From Lachnospiraceae bacterium (GTDB taxonomy: Bacteria > Bacillota_A > Clostridia > Lachnospirales > Lachnospiraceae), in contig JAGZJD010000091.1 in NCBI GenBank assembly GCA_018365895.1, positions 1 to 7,313 of the forward strand: DNA of 7,313 nt. The letters run 5' to 3'. Under the pieces are notes generated by a model. That model did no database searches. It was not told where the DNA came from and saw nothing but the letters and a program-made list of their open reading frames with translations. The translations under genes were made by a program, and so were the position numbers. Below, in pieces: positions 6,824-7,313 of the stretch. Within the stretch, counting starts at the first letter, position 1. Each line of letters starts with the position of its first letter.

Positions 6824-7313
6824 CAGTCGTAAATTACCATGAAAGGAGACTCTGATTGGACGTCCGGTTTCTCTTTGATCAGATATCTCAACCTGGATTC
6901 CTGCTTTCGCACATTCCTCAGTAATTCGTTCTCTTAGTCCCCGTGGCACTCGAATATAACCATCAATATCTTTTCCTAAGTAAACCGCACTGAAATTATA
7001 GTAGTTTGAATATCCTAATCTCTTATTCTTATAATACTCCGGATTATCAAACGCCGCCAGGCTCCGAATTTGATTTTGTATTCTCGGCATAAGATTCAAT
7101 GCATCGACATAAACGCCATTGCTGAGTACCATATGAAGTTCTCCAACCACATCCGTTTTCACAAACTCGCACTTCTTTTTCCATGGCTTTGGTCTGTTGT
7201 TTATATCAATACCTGCAAGCTTTCCTTTGCTTTCCGCTAATTCTGCCTGCCACTTTGCCATATATTTTTCAATATCCTCTATACTGAGTTTTTCTGTCCT
7301 ATTAAACAAAATA
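6821..7313 (-). CDS. TOTE-type helicase, N-terminal piece upstream of the first TAG (partial)
   Basis: This is the first piece of the interrupted helicase frame. It is open to the window edge with no stop, so the true start is upstream; the TTG at 7309 has no supporting ribosome binding site and is probably an internal Leu. Counting from 7309, conserved blocks are VVGELHMVLSNGVYVDAL (54-71), LAAFDNPEYYKNKR (84-97), YIRVPRGL (118-125) and DQRETGRPI (144-152). These resemble the segment that joins the primase and helicase parts of TOTE-type proteins. It ends with FHGNLRL and then TAG, where relatives continue LRxxQ into the helicase. If the TAG is not read through, the product lacks any ATPase motif. 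The family call is by recollection; the exact function of this module is unknown to me. Confidence 0.65.
   Translation of the reverse strand, partial: ILFNRTEKLSIEDIEKYMAKWQAELAESKGKLAGIDINNRPKPWKKKCEFVKTDVVGELHMVLSNGVYVDALNLMPRIQNQIRSLAAFDNPEYYKNKRLGYSNYYNFSAVYLGKDIDGYIRVPRGLRERITEECAKAGIQVEISDQRETGRPIRVSFHGNLRL

Larger units (their letters stand above)
5246..7313 (-). pseudogene. TOTE-type SF2 helicase with C-terminal PLD-like domain, interrupted by two in-frame TAG codons; N-terminus outside window
   Basis: This is one continuous reading frame of 687 codons inside the window, open at the 7313 edge and ending at a TAA (5246-5248). It encodes three modules in order: an N-terminal conserved module, a DECH-box SF2 helicase core and a phospholipase-D-like domain. 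From memory this order matches the C-terminal two thirds of the multidomain helicases of TOTE conflict systems, which carry an archaeo-eukaryotic primase domain further upstream; that part would lie outside the window. Two TAG codons interrupt the frame (6821-6823 and 5633-5635), with no frameshift and with family-like sequence resuming at once. No credible start with a ribosome binding site follows either stop. The likeliest reading is a gene inactivated by two point mutations; amber readthrough cannot be excluded. The role would be nucleic-acid remodelling in defence against mobile DNA, which is inferred. Confidence 0.75.

Noticed and set aside
5246..7313. Genome-wide recoding of TAG as a sense codon
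   Set aside because: hsdR and hsdM together span over 1500 codons with no in-frame TAG and end in TAA, so TAG is not being used as an ordinary sense codon in this genome.
5246..7313. Frameshift in the helicase
   Set aside because: All three pieces differ by multiples of three and the residues between them (14 codons, then 1 codon) read as normal family sequence, so only nonsense codons separate them.
1..7313. tRNA, rRNA, CRISPR array, insertion sequence or riboswitch
   Set aside because: No cloverleaf, regularly spaced repeats, transposase motifs or terminal inverted repeats were seen on reading; almost all of the sequence is accounted for by the helicase frame and hsdRMS.

Overview
The window looks like a chromosomal defence locus from a low-GC Gram-positive, most likely a gut Clostridia/Lachnospiraceae-type bacterium. 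The reasons are the AT-rich DNA, strong AGGAGG-type ribosome binding sites and the flavour of the protein families. No rRNA or other taxonomic marker is present, so this is inference. Every gene lies on the minus strand, so the biological order runs from high to low coordinates.

Upstream part (7313 to 5246): one long reading frame for a large SF2 helicase of the kind found in TOTE conflict-system proteins (archaeo-eukaryotic primase plus helicase). The N-terminus, where the primase would be, is cut by the window edge. What remains is an N-terminal conserved module, a DECH-box helicase core and a C-terminal phospholipase-D-like domain. The frame holds two TAG codons (6821-6823 and 5633-5635) and no frameshift. 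Both lie close to domain boundaries, and coding homology resumes in the same frame after each. The simplest reading is a gene killed by two nonsense mutations. Amber readthrough, or production as separate pieces, is the interesting alternative.

Middle (5245 to 5036): a 210-base AT-rich intergenic region with two weak candidate sigma-70-type promoters pointing toward hsdR, a 15-base perfect palindrome touching one candidate -35 box, and a 27-base near-palindrome between the promoters and the hsdR ribosome binding site.

Downstream part (5035 to 1): a type I restriction-modification operon in the order hsdR, hsdM, hsdS. HsdR (1092 aa) and HsdM (476 aa) are complete with all expected motifs. HsdS is cut by the window edge after 109 residues. 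Both junctions are TAATG stop/start overlaps, and each ribosome binding site lies inside the 3' end of the gene before it, so the three subunits are probably translationally coupled. M and S would form the modification enzyme, R2M2S1 the restriction complex, and HsdS (mostly outside the window) sets the target sequence.

No RNA genes, insertion sequences or CRISPR repeats were seen. The genuinely unusual item is the doubly amber-interrupted TOTE-type helicase beside an intact restriction system.
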